DNA of 64,000 nucleotides, taken from contig CM106585.1 of assembly GCA_048013815.1 (NCBI GenBank), positions 2,046,001 to 2,110,000 of the forward strand, read 5' to 3'. How positions within the stretch are numbered: position 1 is the stretch's first letter; every line of letters starts with the position of its first letter. A program made the position numbers and the translations under genes. The DNA is from Setoptus koraiensis (lineage: Eukaryota; Arthropoda). Shown here one piece after another: positions 59,841 to 64,000 of this stretch. The notes under the pieces were generated by a model, which saw only the letters and a program-made list of their open reading frames with translations, had not been told where the DNA came from and searched no databases.

Positions 59841-61896
59841 AAACTTGATCTTCTTTCGTTGCTGTCGCTCGCGATTTCGTAAACAAATTCGCCGTCGAAC
59901 AGAAACTTTCTCAGAAACTGCCAACATGTCCCAAGCGTATATTGCTGTGTGTATCGCCCTGTTTATAGCTGTGTATATCGCTGGCTATATCGCTGGATAT
60001 ATCGCTGGATATAGGCAGACGACGAGAGACAAAATTGCCGCATTTGCTTCACAATAACGGCGAGCAATTGCAATGGCGCCGATAATGGCGCCGCACAAGT
60101 GATAGTAAAAGTAAAAGCAATTGCAAGCACCCCAAATGACCTATGAGCCACATAGAGTCGTCGATGATAATGAGTCGTTAACTTGTGCGCCGAGCTCACA
60201 ATCAAAAGCAACAGCCTCGGCTAATGAGCAAACAAACCAAGACAACAGTGAACAAGAATGACTAATAACGGTTAACCTTTTGCATTAACGTTGCCCAAAA
60301 TACATAATAAAAAGCAAATCTATCAATCTATGTATCATCCGTTTTTCGCGCTTCTCGATCACTTGTTCTCAATCAGTTAGTCTCAATCAGTTAGTCTCAG
60401 TGAGTTGCTGCTCTCTATCAGTTAGCAGGTTTATTTTATCTCTCTTGTTGGTTGGCTTGGTTCACAAATGCTTGCAATAGGTTTGTTGCTATTGGTTGGT
60501 CACACAGTATACATACATAATGTATGCGTTACGTAATGCGTGTGTTATCCAAGTATATATATATTATGTAAGTGCAAGTGTGATGGCAAGTCGGATGGAG
60601 CCCGTCAGCAGAATAAGAGTTCATTCATTCATTTATTATTGATGTGAGACAGCAAATAAAAGGGCCATTCCAAACGAAACGAGCCACTCTTTACGGCCGC
60701 CACTTTCGCCGGCTGATGATACCTGTTCACTCAATGATTCAGTCAGTGCTGGAAACACTCAATTGAGAGTCAATTCAATTAATTTATAATTCATTTAGTT
60801 TATTTGAATATTCAATACTAGCAACAATATATAAATAAATAACTAATATACATGTATTAATGGTAATGAGATGAGCTCGCATGATTGAGCGACACAGACC
60901 CAGAAGCAGACCCAGAAGCAGCATTGGATAACTTTGGCTCTGAGATGACTCACAACACAATTAGCAACATTAGGTAATAAATCATTGGCCACTATTGACG
61001 ATTGATTATGCTATCATCAATTGATGGTCGCCATTGTGGCCGGCCAAATATTATAATGTGCATAATTTGTGTATTTACTTGAGTGGCTTTCATTCATTAC
61101 CTGGTGTCGTCTGCGAGCTGGTCTTATACTTTGTTTGCAGCAATAACGGTCAATAATTAAGGTTTCCGCATAGTACGGGCGCACGGTGACCAGCGTCCTC
61201 ATAATGAGATTAGATGAGACATTTGTATCAGGACTCGCACACTTGATTACCTAACAATCTTGAATTGCAAATATACGTATATACCCATTTGTACACTACA
61301 TTTGTATCTACAGCTTGTACACTACAAGATGTGTGTGTGTGTGTGTAATACAAAATACAGGTATATGCAAAAATAATTCTAGTCCAGGTAATTCCCGCTC
61401 TCTGCCGTGCTGAGCCATCATGCCGAATTGCACCTAGTCACTGGATGGTTGTAGTATGATAATTGCATTGTTTCGTGTCCATTACTCATCATTTTATAAT
61501 CATCATATCCATACATTCATACAACAACATAATCGCAATCGTCTCTCTGGTCGCCGGACTGGGCCGGAATGGACTGGACTGGACCGGACTGGATTTAGCT
61601 AGTCGCACAGAAAATCATGAGAGATCGCGTTGAACGCAATAGTAGCCGGCCAAGGTAAAGTGGCGCGAAATGAAGCGAAATGAAATCAGAATAAATCGAG
61701 CTGAAACAAAATGAAACGAATCAAGATAAAACAAGATGAAAAGAAATAAATTAATAGTGTTTAACTGTAGAAAATGTACAGTATCTCTAATTGTTTCTGG
61801 CGCTGCAGCTGACCAACCGAAGTCACCGATTCACTTCCTAGATCAATTGCTGCCGTGTTGATGGTTTGATAGACGAAAAGTATAACGGCAACAACC

Positions 61897-61931
<35 letters not shown>

Positions 61932-64000
61932 ATTCGACAACAGCAAACGACGAGATGAGCGACCCGAGCAACAAACGTTGAACAAACAGCGACGAATCGC
62001 TGCCACTCGCAGCCAAGAATGTTAATTAAGATAGATGAGATATGAATTAAGTTATATAACTGATTATCGCGCAGCGAGTTTGCGCTAACGGATTCACGAA
62101 TGAGTGTAAATATTGTATCCCACATGATGATGTAACACCTTCCTTGACCGTTTACTATTTACTATTTATTTACTATTAGTTTTTTGTTTTTTTATTTCTA
62201 TTTGTCTTGATGTCGGGCTGCGATGTCGGCCAGTCGCAAATTCCAAGTTCGTTTCGACCGCCACAGTCCAGTTAGGCCGTTACACAACTGACCGTAGGCC
62301 ACAATGCCGAACCAGCTAAATAACTGCTGGCTTTATGATATTAAAATCATAATAATAATAATAATGTTCGTATGTTAGCGACGGTTGTGATGAATTGCGA
62401 AACAGGTACATTGTCTTACCCGATTAACGGTTATTGTGTGTGTTTATATCATATTATTATTATATTATATCATATCCTCCCATCCGTGCCTTTATCGCGG
62501 GCCTTTATCAATGCAAGGCTCGTCTCTTTATTCTCGCACTACAGGTGGATCACTACGTCTACTGCTACTACCGTTACTGCCACTACCTCTACTACTAATT
62601 CTACTACAACTACAACTGCAACTACAACTACTACTTCTACCTCTATTATCACTACCACTATTATCACTACCTCTATTATCACTAGCAGTGCCGCCACAAG
62701 TGCCGCTACTTCACTTGCAAAATCATCAGAACGAAGCCACTGAGTAGCTTATGTTATGTGTCATGTTTATAAACCGTTTAGCATGACTAGCGGTCAGTTT
62801 GTTGCAGTCGGTGGTGGTGGTCTGGCCAACTAGAATAATAAGAAAAAGATGGGATTATTGAATAGAGAGAAAGAGATGAGTAGTAAGAGCAAAATGATAG
62901 CGAGATAAAATTAGTGGTTATTTGTTGCGCTAACTAATACCGCTGATGCTAAACTACTGATGTCTCGAGTCTCATGTCTCATTTCATGGATATAATACCG
63001 ACTATTAGCTGGCCTTCCAGCCATTTGAGCAGCCGCATTACGTCACAACAACAACAACAACAACAGCAACAACAACAGCGCCAACTTGTGCCAGCGTAAC
63101 AGCGGCCGTTTAACCTTTATCAAATCGTCTTGTTGTTTCATTCAGCTCGTTGCAGTTATTGGCCTGATAACCGCTCAAACATTATATAACATATAAACGC
63201 ATATGAACAGCGACAACAAAGGCCATGCAAATTAGTTAAGCTGCCAACAGGAAGTTGGCTCGCTGGTCAATCGTTGAGACAGTACAGTGTTGAACGCAAA
63301 CAATGGCACTGTTTTTGTGTGAGTGCTTGATATGAGAGCAACAATGATTTGATTGTTTTCATATCATATAGTGTTTGTGTGCCACTTGTAACAATCGCGA
63401 GACATCACACTTGTTTAGATGGGAAACCTTCTCTTGTAAAACAGCGGCCAATTCGATGGGTCGCAATTAATTTGGCAAGCACCATTGGCCGTAGATTACG
63501 TGAAGGTCGCCGCTGATGTGGCCCGCGTCACGTGAATCAGTTCAGTTGACTCGATCTATTTTATCAAGACAGCGCTGATGAACTAAACCAACAAGTCCAT
63601 AGCGTGTCTCTGGTAATATCTGTAGCAGCATAAAGAATTGCCCCAGACCTGTTGCGACCACAAGCTACCCAAACGATTGTGTTGCATAATTTTATGTGTT
63701 GTTGGTGGCAACAAATTGATGCATTAGATGCGAATTTGGTGTTGGGGTGCAAAGGTAAGAGAGTGCGAGAGAATCGTTATTATCAGATCAGCCTTAAAAA
63801 ACTTAAATTTGCAACTTATCGGCATGCAACTCTTTATCGCCACTATAGGAGTGGCCGTAGAAACGAGCGAGCGAGCGAGCAAACAAACGACCGACAAACG
63901 AACAAACAAACAAGCTGACAACTATCGTTACAGATAGAAATTTTTAATGATATGCATTAGAATGCCCTTTTGATTTCTATAGTAATTGAACCAATAATTT

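Larger units (their letters stand above)
52175..64000. other. Long region with no supportable gene; satellites and simple repeats
   Basis: About 11.8 kb. The longest ORFs (100-180 codons) are driven by repeats: a Thr-rich one at 62372-62743 and ones spanning the 13-bp minisatellite. Notable simple sequences: 14-bp CAGGTGAAGCTAAA units at 52852-52890, TCCAGCC/GGCTGGCT runs near 53760-53815, 16-bp tandem units (53932-53995), 16-bp AATTGCCGATTCTC units (about 55420-55465), CT run (about 55540-55565), 22-bp tandem (59784-59840), a 15-bp TATATCGCTGGA-type tandem (about 59970-60013), ACG triplets (61896-61931), ACT triplets (62560-62690) and CAA triplets (63046-63075). It may be distal regulatory DNA or long introns of an off-window gene. 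Confidence 0.5.

Noticed and set aside
59803-60057. 84-codon ORF with repeated IAGY
   Set aside because: The repeat is a 15-bp tandem sequence; the hydrophobic stretch is a by-product and no gene context supports it.
62372-62747. Thr-rich 123-codon ORF
   Set aside because: Driven by ACT/ACA triplet repeats.

Overview
This is a eukaryotic, almost certainly arthropod, nuclear genome segment. Spliced genes with GT-AG introns (mostly about 90-350 bp), AATAAA signals, a chitinase with a CBM14 chitin-binding domain, CAG/CAA-rich coding repeats and many microsatellites all point that way. A chelicerate, perhaps an acariform mite, is my guess from gene compactness and the style of the secreted proteins; it cannot be proven from this window.

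Layout. 1-569 is the 3' end of a receptor-type protein tyrosine phosphatase with a degenerate P-loop. 2355-3516 is a four-exon cysteine-rich secreted protein, flanked by two copies of a dispersed repeat. 6398-7081 is a FAM107-family gene. 13605-16662 is a five-exon membrane-anchored GH18 chitinase. 16.7-23.2 kb is non-coding, with a 46-bp perfect hairpin and a dense cluster of TG/CA microsatellites. 23187-24698 is an intronless homeobox gene with an unusual homeodomain - POU-specific - homeodomain layout. It ends tail to tail with an intronless RhoGEF gene (24961-27066, ASEF/collybistin-like). Then come a hAT-like MITE (27471-27779), PIG-T of the GPI transamidase (28065-30043), TMEM14 (30865-31457), a Ly6-like secreted protein (3' exon only), a four-exon tetraspanin (34178-35240) and a convergent unknown secreted protein (35505-36492).

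36.6-37.75 kb is a cluster of mobile DNA: a foldback element, a broken copy of part of the giant Q-rich gene, and a dispersed repeat shared with 10.4 kb. CCT6 (chaperonin zeta, minus) and a copine (plus) follow head to head. A lone Tc1/mariner-like DNA-binding ORF comes next. After it lies a giant two-exon gene (43428-50889, minus) for a predicted 2429-residue secreted glutamine-rich repeat protein. 51-64 kb has no gene I can support; it is rich in micro- and minisatellites, including a 34-unit TTGCTG array.

The genes do not form a pathway: this is a normal mixed eukaryotic neighbourhood. The most unusual items are the HD-POU-HD homeobox protein, the giant Q-rich secreted repeat protein with its partial copy 6 kb away, and the transposon-derived structures. 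Exon joins are my own predictions from reading frame and splice-site sequence; for each multi-exon gene described as complete, the summed coding length is a multiple of three.
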